The notes beneath the pieces are model-generated. The model made no database searches. It worked only from the letters and a program-made list of their open reading frames with translations, and was not told the origin of the DNA. This document shows, one piece after another, positions 7,500 through 13,777 of a stretch of DNA of 21,943 nucleotides. Made by a program: the position numbers and the translations under genes. Source of the stretch: Desulfobacteraceae bacterium (GTDB taxonomy: Bacteria > Desulfobacterota > Desulfobacteria > Desulfobacterales > UBA11574); assembly GCA_029857875.1 (NCBI GenBank), contig JAOUGB010000001.1, forward strand, positions 1 through 21,943. Reading direction: 5' to 3'. How positions within the stretch are numbered: the stretch's first letter is position 1; each line of letters opens with the position of its first letter.

Positions 7500-7610
7500 T
7501 TTTTTGGCGGAATAACAAGTTTTTATAGAGATTTTATTGTTAGATTGAAAACCTGGTCCTCTGGGCCAGGTCAGAGTTCTCTGGCTCTTCCAAAAGAATT
7601 GCTGCAAGAG

Positions 7611-7734
7611 TTTGAAGTGAACTAAAGTTTAAAGTGAGCTAAAGTTAAGGAATTCTAACAGTTATATAAAATCAGTGGAGCGAAGCGACTCCATAACTTT
7701 AGGCACTTTAGATCACTTTAGGCACTTTTAACTT
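7611..7734. repeat. Palindromic intergenic element, copy A
   Basis: The left half has two phased copies of AAGTG-N2-CTAAAGT and the right half carries the inverted form (AACTTTAGGCACTT, repeated). Between them is a core ending in GGAGCGAAGCGACTCC, itself a GGAG/CTCC stem. A homologous copy with the same order and core (GGAGCAAAGCGACACC) is at 16461-16590. There is no open reading frame inside. Confidence 0.85.
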
Positions 7735-7772
7735 GTCTGGCTTTCAGAGAAACAGTCCCTTTTAGGGGTAAA

Positions 7773-7791
7773 CCAAAGCCTAATCCTTTGG
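7773..7791 (-). terminator. Possible weak terminator downstream of the upstream GATase paralogue
   Basis: A 6-bp stem CCAAAG (7773-7778) pairs with CTTTGG (7786-7791) across a 7-nt loop. Read on the minus strand, the stem is followed by TTTACC. The stem is short and the T-run brief, so this is tentative. Confidence 0.3.
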
Positions 7792-7851
7792 CCAGGATTC
7801 TTTACTTTTATTTGGAACAACATGAACATGTTAAATCTAAGCCCGGATTTC

Positions 7852-8592
7852 TCATACCTCACCGGCATACAACACATCCGGACCGGCAATCACCAAAAGC
7901 TCACCTTGGGATTGTGGGTCCGGTGTTATGGGGTGCCAATCGGTGCGACTCAGCCCTTCCCTGACGGAAGTCACCAGAAAAATATCTCCCATACTTTCGG
8001 ACGCCTTGAGAACCATCAGCTGTCGGAAGTTACAAAAGGCAAAGAGAAACGATTCATTGGCCAGAAAAAAACTGTAATCCCCGGGATAGTCAGCTAAGAG
8101 CTTTTGGATGGCAATGCGCAGGGCGATGTATACACTGATGTACGGGTTCTTGCGGTGCAGCAAGATCAGTTGATCTCTTAAATATTCAAAAATTCTGGCT
8201 GTATAGACATCGACTTCAAACCGAGGTGTTCCAGTGGTTTGATATGCGCTGATGTTTTCAATAACTCCCACCTGAGCAAACAACCAGTCGTGATCCAGAA
8301 AGGAAAGCTTGAAGGGGTGGAGTTGAGCACTATGGCGCCCGCCGCTTTTGGAACAATTCACATGCGCGATGATGATCCGGCTGTCGATAACCCGGGCGAG
8401 TCTCTGAAAGCTTTCGTGAACTTGTTGATCACTGAACACCTGCTCCTCGGATTTTTCCACCAAAGCCTTATCCTCGCGAAAAAAACCGATACCCCATCCG
8501 TTCATGTTTTCACTACCCTTTTCTGCAAAGATGGGCAGATAATTTTTGGGTGTATAGTTATAGCCCGCCGAGATAGCCAATATGTCACACAT
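7852..8592 (-). CDS. Class II glutamine amidotransferase-like paralogue with degenerate glutamine site
   Basis: The 246 residues begin MCDILAISAGYNYTPKNYLP and align without gaps to the neighbouring GATase over roughly the first 140 positions (shared NGWGIGFF, ALVEKS, SFQRLARV and FEYLRD). Cys2 is retained. However, the positions expected to bind glutamine differ: HLRFRTSG is HVNCSKSG here (Arg79 to Asn, Thr82 to Lys), FAHNG is FAQVG (His107-Asn108 to Gln-Val), and Asp130 is Tyr. All substitutions lie in otherwise well-preserved blocks and the frame is open throughout, so this is not random decay. It may be a pseudo-enzyme, regulatory partner, or enzyme with another substrate. AAGGA lies 14 nt before the start. 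It is separated from its paralogue by the palindromic repeat. Confidence 0.82.
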   Translation of the reverse strand: MCDILAISAGYNYTPKNYLPIFAEKGSENMNGWGIGFFREDKALVEKSEEQVFSDQQVHESFQRLARVIDSRIIIAHVNCSKSGGRHSAQLHPFKLSFLDHDWLFAQVGVIENISAYQTTGTPRFEVDVYTARIFEYLRDQLILLHRKNPYISVYIALRIAIQKLLADYPGDYSFFLANESFLFAFCNFRQLMVLKASESMGDIFLVTSVREGLSRTDWHPITPDPQSQGELLVIAGPDVLYAGEV

Positions 8593-8672
8593 GATTACAC
8601 CAAATTCCTTTATAGTCTTAAAAACACCTGTATTTATTAAAAATAAGTCTATTAGTTGCTAATATTAATCCT

Positions 8673-8700
8673 GGAGTATTGGAGTGCTGGAGTGTTGGAT
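8673..8700. repeat. Octamer array, left arm flanking the IVP gene (3 units)
   Basis: Three consecutive 8-bp units GGAGTATT, GGAGTGCT and GGAGTGTT run from 8673 to 8696, followed by a partial unit (GGAT) reaching the IVP stop codon at 8702. They are the reverse complement of the CCARYACT units at 9137-9178. Confidence 0.85.
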
Positions 8701-8701
8701 A

Positions 8702-9133
8702 TTAACTTCTATACGCTGCATTACTTTCCTTCACTACAAGAGAGTCTGTCCATTCCCCTTGTTCGCGTTTTTTCTCAAGGCTTTCAACAAGCTTTAGCAA
8801 ACCATTTTCCAGCTTAAACGCTAATGTATCCAACTTTTGAAATTCATCTTCCGTGATTTGGTTTGCTTTTCGATAGGCAATCAGGCCAGATACGGATTCA
8901 CCAAGCGAACCAAGCGCGATATAGAGAAAATAAAGATACTCGCGAATTGAACGTCTACAGTAGCCCTCAGAAATGTTTCGATGTACGGAATCGCTTGAAG
9001 ATATGGCCTGTGAGGATACTTTCTTTAATTCATAAGGAAACTTACGAAAAGCAGAACACGTTTTTACGTAGTAATCGATAGCATCGTTCCAAACTCTTAG
9101 CTTCTGATACCCGCGATTCCTATTCTTTCTCAT
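8702..9133 (-). CDS. Four-helix-bundle protein of the S23/23S rRNA intervening-sequence (IVP) family
   Basis: The start is set at ATG 9133-9131 (MRKNRNRGYQKLRVWNDAID), because the 14 codons upstream are translated repeat array. The 143 residues show the family pattern: KLRVWNDAIDYYVKTC, FPYELKKVSSQAISSSDSVH, then NISEGYCRRSIREYLYFLYI, ALGSLGESVSGLIAYRKA and a final helix FKLENGLLKLVESLEKK. These form four long antiparallel helices, as in TIGR02436 proteins. The family is encoded in 23S rRNA intervening sequences of some bacteria and as free-standing genes elsewhere; its biochemical role is unsettled. It is bracketed by inverted octamer arrays, and the array itself supplies GGAG as the ribosome-binding site. 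It separates the amidoligase from the GATases and may be an insertion. Confidence 0.87.
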   Translation of the reverse strand: MRKNRNRGYQKLRVWNDAIDYYVKTCSAFRKFPYELKKVSSQAISSSDSVHRNISEGYCRRSIREYLYFLYIALGSLGESVSGLIAYRKANQITEDEFQKLDTLAFKLENGLLKLVESLEKKREQGEWTDSLVVKESNAAYRS

Positions 9134-9136
9134 TTT

Positions 9137-9178
9137 CCAGTACTCCAGTACTCCAATACTCCAATACTCCAACACTCC
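9137..9178. repeat. Octamer array, right arm flanking the IVP gene (5 units)
   Basis: Five perfect-length 8-bp units CCAGTACT, CCAGTACT, CCAATACT, CCAATACT and CCAACACT run from 9137 to 9176, followed by CC. The array ends only 3 nt before the IVP start codon. On the minus strand each unit reads AGTRYTGG, so GGAGTACTGG acts as the Shine-Dalgarno region. The array is inverted relative to the one at 8673-8696. Confidence 0.88.
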
Positions 9179-9201
9179 TACATCAGTTATTTTAATATTT
9201 A

Positions 9202-10179
9202 TTAGTTAAACAATTTTATATGTTTTACCGTCTGTTTTACGCTAGTTGGTGCCTGCTTGATACGCTCCTGATAGCCGAATTCTTTGTAAATCTTATAGAT
9301 GGTTGTCAGCCATTTGTTCGCTTCAGGATAGTAATAGATATCCGGAGCGTGATCTCGGCTCAGTTCTATGATAAACTGGGTAAAAATGATCCATTGAATG
9401 GCTTCATCTACCTTATCCAGAAGGGCTGAGTGATAGCGAAATTCAATAGTGGAGCGATACCAGTAGGAGTGCAGATTCAGACCGTGGTAGCGGGTTTTGT
9501 CGTAGCGTGAATTCACACCACAATTTTCGTCGTAACGGTTTTGAAGCGAATACCAGAGCTCTTTAATTCGACAATTGTTCCTGTCAAAATCACCGTCGCA
9601 AACATCCAGGAAGGCTTTCACGTCAATCTCCATGGGACGACAGGTTTCGGCGCTTATTCGATCTCCCGGGATAAGCAGGTAAAAAAGATCTTCATAGTGG
9701 TGAACGATGCGTACAAGCTGCTGGAGTTCTTTACAGGTGTAAACTGCCGGGTCAACACCGTGATGAACATGCATTCCGCAACTTGCATCGATATCAATTC
9801 CTTCAATTGATTTGAGAAATTGGAAAGCGTTGAAAACTTGCACCAGTCCTTCCATGCCGCTTAAGATCGGGCTGATCAGTTCAGCACCACATCTGGTGTG
9901 TCCTTTGCCTCGAACCGATGAATCTTTTTCGAAGTGCCAGGAGTCTCTGTCATCACCGATGGATACCCCGCAATCCTCGATGAGATCAACGATGTGTCGC
10001 CCGTTTTTGGCCCTGGAGAAAATGTTGTAGGGTTTAATGATACCGTTATTTGTCGGCATGGTAACATATTTCAGCCCGAAAAATTCGATTTCCACACCAA
10101 AGGTGCGATCGGTAAAGTTTTGCAACATGGGGTACTTCTTCTTGAGCCTTGAAACAAGGTTATCAAATTCATTCATCAT
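9202..10179 (-). CDS. Amidoligase family protein (Amidoligase_2, glutamine-synthetase-like fold)
   Basis: The 325 residues contain the hallmark motifs of the COOH-NH2 ligase family in order: FGVEIEFFGL (metal-binding Glu30 and Glu32), WHFEKDSSV (Asp86), CGAELISPIL (Glu100), SCGMHVHHGV (His137 and His139), an IVHHYEDLFYLLIP helix and STIEFRYHSALL (Glu246 and Arg248). These correspond to the metal and nucleotide-binding positions of a glutamine-synthetase-like active site that would join a carboxylate to an amine with ATP. The acceptor and donor are unknown. It begins 17 nt after the stop of the ADP-forming acyl-CoA synthetase, so the two are probably co-transcribed. Comparative work on this family reports association with glutamine amidotransferases (recalled, not checked), consistent with the two GATase paralogues downstream. 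Two adjacent ATGs are possible starts. Confidence 0.87.
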   Translation of the reverse strand: MMNEFDNLVSRLKKKYPMLQNFTDRTFGVEIEFFGLKYVTMPTNNGIIKPYNIFSRAKNGRHIVDLIEDCGVSIGDDRDSWHFEKDSSVRGKGHTRCGAELISPILSGMEGLVQVFNAFQFLKSIEGIDIDASCGMHVHHGVDPAVYTCKELQQLVRIVHHYEDLFYLLIPGDRISAETCRPMEIDVKAFLDVCDGDFDRNNCRIKELWYSLQNRYDENCGVNSRYDKTRYHGLNLHSYWYRSTIEFRYHSALLDKVDEAIQWIIFTQFIIELSRDHAPDIYYYPEANKWLTTIYKIYKEFGYQERIKQAPTSVKQTVKHIKLFN

Positions 10180-10196
10180 CGGGTTGTTTCCTTACC

Positions 10197-12218
10197 CTAC
10201 GTTACAATCATCCTGACATCCGCCACTTGTATTCCGTTTGGATAGGCGAAGACAGGATTAAGATCGATTTCAACTATTTCGGGATAGTTTTCGGATATAC
10301 GGGCCACTGCCAAAAGACAGTCTGCCAGAGCCTGTTCATTCACCGCCGGCTGGCCGCGATGGCCGGAAATAAGTCTATAACCTTTGATTCCCTGGATCAT
10401 GGTTATGGCCTCTTCCTTTGTCAAGGGAAGAAGCCTGAGGCTCACATCCTGAAAAATCTCCACCATGATACCGCCAAGGCCAAAAAGAATCACCGGACCG
10501 AATTGAGGATCGCGATTCATTCCCACAATGACTTCCAGTCCGGGTGACGCCATTTTGCTTACCAACACGCCATCCACCTGGGCTTCGGGATTGTTGCGTT
10601 TCACAGCTGACAGCAGCGCATCGTAAGCTTTTTCAACTGCTTCAGCCGAACTTATATCGAGCTGTACACCGCCGACATCGCTCTTATGCAGAATATCGGG
10701 AGAGCTGATTTTAAGCGCTACCGGAAAGCCCTGTTCCTGTGCAAGCTGAACAGCATGGGTCCGGCTGTCCGCCAAAGCAAATGTGGTACAGGGCAAGCCT
10801 TGTTCGGCGATGCGTGAAAATGCCTGATGAAGCGGCAGTTGCCGGCCGGTGGCCGGAACAGTTAGGGTCGGTTTCTGAGGTGAATCCAGCATTTTACACT
10901 CAAGTATCTGGGCCAGGGCCTTTATTCCTCGTTCGGGAGTGGGGAAAACCGGAATTCCTTTAAGGTGCATGCGTTCACTTTCGTAACGTTCGACGTCAGC
11001 CCCTCCATAAAAAATAATCAGCTCATTGGCATTGGGGGTCACGACACTGGAGGCATCTTCCACCGGATCTCCAAAAATCACACCCAGTGTATCATAATAT
11101 TTGCGGGTGACCTCAATAACATCGCCAAACATTTGCGCAGTGGCGTCTCCGGTAAGATCTATGGGATTGGCCTTTATGGCATGGGCCGGAATAAGCGGTG
11201 TTATGGCCTCCACCGCCTCCTCAGGCAGCGGAGAAACGTCTAAACCTTCTTGTTCGGCTTGATCCGTTGCCAGAATAGCAGCACCTCCGGATGTGGTGAT
11301 AAAAAGAATACGATTGCCCTTTGGTGGTTTCAGATAAGCCAGGGCCTTGGCGTAGTCATAAAACTCTTCCGCCGTGTAGGCCCTGCAAATATTATATTTC
11401 GTAAAGAGTGCTTCATAAATGGCATCAGCACCGGCCAATGCCTTGGTGTGGGACTCGGCCGCAACCTTTCCCTTAGGCGTCCGGCCGGATTTAAGAACCA
11501 CCAGCGGTTTTCGGAGCTGTTCCACCGATTTAATAAACTGCTCGGGGCGCTTTATCCCTTCGATGTAAGCAGCAATTACCTCGGTGTTGGGGTCCTGATT
11601 GAAATAGGCAATAAGATCAGCTTCATCGACGTCGGCGCGATTGCCCATGCTTACAAAGCTTGAAGTCCCCAGTTTATCCTCGGACAACCAGTCCATCATG
11701 GCGGCGCCCACCGTGCCGCTCTGGGAAATGAGCGCGATCTTGCCTTGATAGGTCAGCAGCGGCCAGGACGCACACAGAGGATGATGGGGATTGTTTACGC
11801 CTTGGCAGTTGGGCCCGATGATACGAACGCCGAATTTTTTGGCTATCTCAACGATTTGATTCTGAAGCTGTTCCCCTTCGTCACCGGCCTCACTGAAGCC
11901 ACCGGTAATGATCACCGCGCCCTTCACACCGGCTTCACCGCATTCCTGAACGGCTTGGGGTACGAATCTGGCCGGAATGATGATAACAGCCAGGTCCGGT
12001 GCTTTGGCAATGTCCTTGACGCTCTTGTGACAGGCAAGATCGAGAATAACATCGGCTTTGGGGTTGATGGGATAAACGGTTCCCTCAAAGCCGCTGTCGA
12101 TGATGTTTTTCAGAATTTCATGGCCCATTTTGTCCGGACTGGTTGAGGCGCCGATAACGGCCACGCTTTTGGGTCTCAGAACAGCATCCAACTGGCGAAT
12201 GGGATCCGTCACTGCCAT
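10197..12218 (-). CDS. ADP-forming acyl-/acetyl-CoA synthetase, fused alpha-beta subunits
   Basis: The 673-residue protein has a CoA-binding domain (RPKSVAVIGASTSPDKMGHE, residues 16-35), succinyl-CoA-ligase-like flavodoxin domains (IIGPNCQGVNNP; ALISQSGTVGAAMMDW), and the phosphorylatable His257 in ESHTKALAG. After a linker near 445-465, a C-terminal ATP-grasp domain follows (VALKISSPDILHKSDVGGVQ; FGPVILFGLGGIMVE). This fused order is that of NDP-forming acetate-CoA ligases, which reversibly convert acyl-CoA, ADP and phosphate to acid, CoA and ATP. No C-terminal acetyltransferase domain is present, which separates it from Pat-type regulators. AGGGAGGT lies 6 nt before the ATG. Beside a CoA ligase and a thioesterase, it probably conserves energy from, or activates, an organic acid. 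Confidence 0.9.
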   Translation of the reverse strand: MAVTDPIRQLDAVLRPKSVAVIGASTSPDKMGHEILKNIIDSGFEGTVYPINPKADVILDLACHKSVKDIAKAPDLAVIIIPARFVPQAVQECGEAGVKGAVIITGGFSEAGDEGEQLQNQIVEIAKKFGVRIIGPNCQGVNNPHHPLCASWPLLTYQGKIALISQSGTVGAAMMDWLSEDKLGTSSFVSMGNRADVDEADLIAYFNQDPNTEVIAAYIEGIKRPEQFIKSVEQLRKPLVVLKSGRTPKGKVAAESHTKALAGADAIYEALFTKYNICRAYTAEEFYDYAKALAYLKPPKGNRILFITTSGGAAILATDQAEQEGLDVSPLPEEAVEAITPLIPAHAIKANPIDLTGDATAQMFGDVIEVTRKYYDTLGVIFGDPVEDASSVVTPNANELIIFYGGADVERYESERMHLKGIPVFPTPERGIKALAQILECKMLDSPQKPTLTVPATGRQLPLHQAFSRIAEQGLPCTTFALADSRTHAVQLAQEQGFPVALKISSPDILHKSDVGGVQLDISSAEAVEKAYDALLSAVKRNNPEAQVDGVLVSKMASPGLEVIVGMNRDPQFGPVILFGLGGIMVEIFQDVSLRLLPLTKEEAITMIQGIKGYRLISGHRGQPAVNEQALADCLLAVARISENYPEIVEIDLNPVFAYPNGIQVADVRMIVT

Positions 12219-12235
12219 GGTTGACCTCCCTGATT

Positions 12236-12268
12236 TTGATTGAAGATTTTCGATTTAAGATTGACTAT
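12236..12268. repeat. Degenerate 7-bp phased AT-rich array
   Basis: Between the thioesterase and acyl-CoA synthetase genes, the string ATTGAAG-ATTTTCG-ATTTAAG-ATTGACT shows a 7-bp period. A similar string (TTCGAGA-TTGCAGA-TTTTAGT) lies at 12882-12905 on the other side of the thioesterase, in the same orientation. The units are degenerate. Confidence 0.4.
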
Positions 12269-12318
12269 TAGCAGGTTCATTAAATGTCAAAAATCAATGG
12301 AGCCCTAAGCCTTTTTTG

Positions 12319-12353
12319 CTGAACCCCGATCCCTGACCCCTAACTCCTGTCTA
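12319..12353 (-). repeat. Heptamer array downstream of the thioesterase, overlapping its stop codon
   Basis: Five 7-bp units are read on the plus strand: CTGAACC, CCGATCC, CTGACCC, CTAACTC and CTGTCTA. On the gene's sense strand this is TAG followed by phased GGxxTCAG-like units. The last unit includes the thioesterase stop codon (12353-12351). The same arrangement is found after livG and after the metallo-hydrolase gene. Confidence 0.65.
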
Positions 12354-12755
12354 TGATGCTTTCTCGGCCTTTTTGGCTACCCGGCTGTTGAACTTTTCGG
12401 CGTTGATAATAAAACGCTGGTGTGTGGCTACACCAATCTTGTCCACCTCATCAAAGCCTTCTACCTCAAACGTCAGTTTGGGGCCGTCTACTTCCGCTAA
12501 CTTGGCACTGTAGCGAACCTTCATCCCCAAAGGCGTAGCAGCCATGTGTTTAAATTTCATACCGGTTCCGACGGTTTGCTCTCCCTCTCCGAGATAGGGG
12601 AGAACCAGATCCGCACAAACCTCTTCAATATGCCCGACCATGGCCCTGGTAGCGTAAACGTTCGGCACATGAGGATAGACCTTTTGTGCAGACATGTCTT
12701 CGGTAGTTTCTCGTTCCATTTCATGAGTGATGCCGACTTTCAGTCCCTCGGTCAT
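12351..12755 (-). CDS. FlK-like hotdog-fold acyl-CoA thioesterase
   Basis: The 134 residues match fluoroacetyl-CoA thioesterase (FlK) along their whole length: VYATRAMVGHIEEVC, LPYLGEGEQTVGTGMKFKH, AATPLGMKV, EVDKIGVATHQRFII and EKFNSRVAKK. By position, FlK's catalytic Thr42, Glu50, Gly69, His76 and Arg120 correspond to Thr36, Glu44, Gly63, His70 and Arg114 here. The FlK lid residue Phe36 maps to Val30, so fluoroacetate specificity is not expected. It should hydrolyse a small or aromatic acyl-CoA in the cytoplasm, perhaps releasing CoA from dead-end intermediates. GGAGG precedes the ATG by 8 nt. It lies between livF and the ADP-forming synthetase on the same strand. A near-match to the TGAAT-N3-ATTCA dyad lies at 12806-12818 upstream. 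Confidence 0.87.
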   Translation of the reverse strand: MTEGLKVGITHEMERETTEDMSAQKVYPHVPNVYATRAMVGHIEEVCADLVLPYLGEGEQTVGTGMKFKHMAATPLGMKVRYSAKLAEVDGPKLTFEVEGFDEVDKIGVATHQRFIINAEKFNSRVAKKAEKAS

Positions 12756-12805
12756 TGTTTAACCTCCAATATTAGAATTAAAGATGTTAAAAACAGATCA
12801 TTAAA

Positions 12806-12818
12806 TGAATAATATTCT
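12806..12818. promoter_or_regulatory. Near-match to the TGAAT-N3-ATTCA operator upstream of the thioesterase gene
   Basis: TGAAT-AAT-ATTCT matches 9 of 10 half-site positions of the three dyads in the divergent region 21406-21537. It lies about 50 nt upstream of the thioesterase start. The region is AT-rich, so a chance match is possible. Confidence 0.3.
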
Positions 12819-12907
12819 AAAGTTATGTGTTAAGTCAATAAAGATCTATATTTCGGTCACTTGATTTAATAGAATCTTTTGAAGTTCGAGATTGCAGATT
12901 TTAGTTG

Positions 12908-13651
12908 TCACGGGATTTCAATACCGGATTCCGCGACAATCCCAAAGAGAGTTTCACGCAAGTGCGGATGCCCCATAAGCTGTTCTCCGCTACCGGAAAG
13001 TGTTATTTTACCTTCTTCTAATAGAAACGACTTGGTCGCCACTCTCAGGATTCTACGAACGTGCTGGCCGGCCAAAAACAGCGTTACACCGTGACTGCGG
13101 ATCTGTCTAAAGGTATTGCACAGCCGATTCACATCCCTTGGCGCCAGTCCCAGAAAAGGATCATCCAAAAGAATAAGTCGGGGATCGCTCATCAGGCCGC
13201 GAGCAATCGTCAGCATTCTTTTCTGACCGCCACTCAAAGTTCCGGCCATTTGTCGCCGTTTCTCGGCAAGTACAGGAAAGATTTCAAATACAAAGGAAAG
13301 TCGGTCCGGTTTTTTTTCTCTGGCCACGTATGCACCAATATCCAGATTCTCCAACACGCTCATGAAAGGGAAGACATTCATTCCCTCAGGCACATAAACC
13401 AGACCACGGCGGACCACATCGTATACCGGAAGCGTTTGTATCTCCTCATGTTGATAATGGATCAATCCTTTTATTGGACGCAGAATACCGGCGATTGCTT
13501 TCATTAATGTGGTCTTTCCCGAACCGTTGACTCCAACAACGGAAATGATTTGATTAGCGCATACCGATAGATTGATCTTTTTCAGCACCTGAATGTCTCC
13601 GTAATGAACACTTAGGTTGCAAACTTTTAAAAGGGGTTTTTGAATGTCCAT
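12908..13651 (-). CDS. livF: Branched-chain amino acid/aromatic acid ABC transporter ATP-binding protein LivF
   Basis: This 247-residue ATPase has Walker A GVNGSGKTTLMKA, Q-loop region VRRGLVYVPEG typical of LivF, signature LSGGQKRML and Walker B LILLDDPFLGLAP. The LivF-type GLAP motif distinguishes it from LivG. Unusually, the catalytic Glu after Walker B is Asp (LLDDP rather than LLDEP). It would pair with LivG under the LivH/LivM permease. GAGG precedes the ATG. It is the last of the five transporter genes and is separated from livG by 120 nt of opposing heptamer arrays. The substrate may be an aromatic or branched-chain carboxylate, judged only from neighbours. Confidence 0.88.
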   Translation of the reverse strand: MDIQKPLLKVCNLSVHYGDIQVLKKINLSVCANQIISVVGVNGSGKTTLMKAIAGILRPIKGLIHYQHEEIQTLPVYDVVRRGLVYVPEGMNVFPFMSVLENLDIGAYVAREKKPDRLSFVFEIFPVLAEKRRQMAGTLSGGQKRMLTIARGLMSDPRLILLDDPFLGLAPRDVNRLCNTFRQIRSHGVTLFLAGQHVRRILRVATKSFLLEEGKITLSGSGEQLMGHPHLRETLFGIVAESGIEIP

Positions 13652-13662
13652 AATTCGCCTCA

Positions 13663-13697
13663 GGGTTAAGGTTTCAGGTTTCAGGTTTCAGGGGCCA
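13663..13697. repeat. Heptamer array between livG and livF, left arm
   Basis: Units GGGTTAA, three exact copies of GGTTTCA, then GGGGCCA run with a strict 7-bp period. Reverse-complemented, the units read TGAAACC, i.e. phased CCTGAAA repeats, inverted relative to the array at 13736-13777. The two arrays can pair to form a hairpin between livG and livF. Confidence 0.8.
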
Positions 13698-13735
13698 GGG
13701 GGTCAGCTTTTGCTTGAAACCTTCTTTATTAGTTT

Positions 13736-13777
13736 CCTGATCCCTGTTCCCTGACACCCGACACCTGATCCCTAATC
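13736..13777 (-). repeat. Heptamer array after livG, right arm, overlapping the livG stop
   Basis: Six 7-bp units on the plus strand, CCTGATC, CCTGTTC, CCTGACA, CCCGACA, CCTGATC and CCTAATC, end inside livG. The last unit contributes the livG stop codon (13774-13772). In the sense direction the transcript reads TAG, then phased GGATCAG-like units. Confidence 0.82.

Larger units (their letters stand above)
7500..7851. other. Intergenic region between the two GATase paralogues
   Basis: About 350 nt without a supportable gene. It holds copy A of a palindromic element (7611-7734), a CCCTTTTAGGG motif like that of the terminator near 5800, a small stem CCAAAG/CTTTGG (7773-7791) that could end the upstream paralogue's transcript, and a 14-bp dyad AACATG-AA-CATGTT (7819-7832). 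Confidence 0.6.

Noticed and set aside
7852..8592. Calling the degenerate GATase a pseudogene
   Set aside because: The frame is intact and full length, Cys2 and the structural blocks are kept, and the changes cluster at ligand positions, which fits altered function better than decay.
8673..9178. CRISPR-like array around the IVP gene
   Set aside because: The repeats are 8 bp and directly adjacent, with no spacers, so they do not form a CRISPR array. No cas gene is present.
10197..12218. Reading the acyl-CoA synthetase as a Pat-type protein acetyltransferase
   Set aside because: No GNAT domain follows the ATP-grasp region, and the His257 segment expected of active NDP-forming ligases is present.
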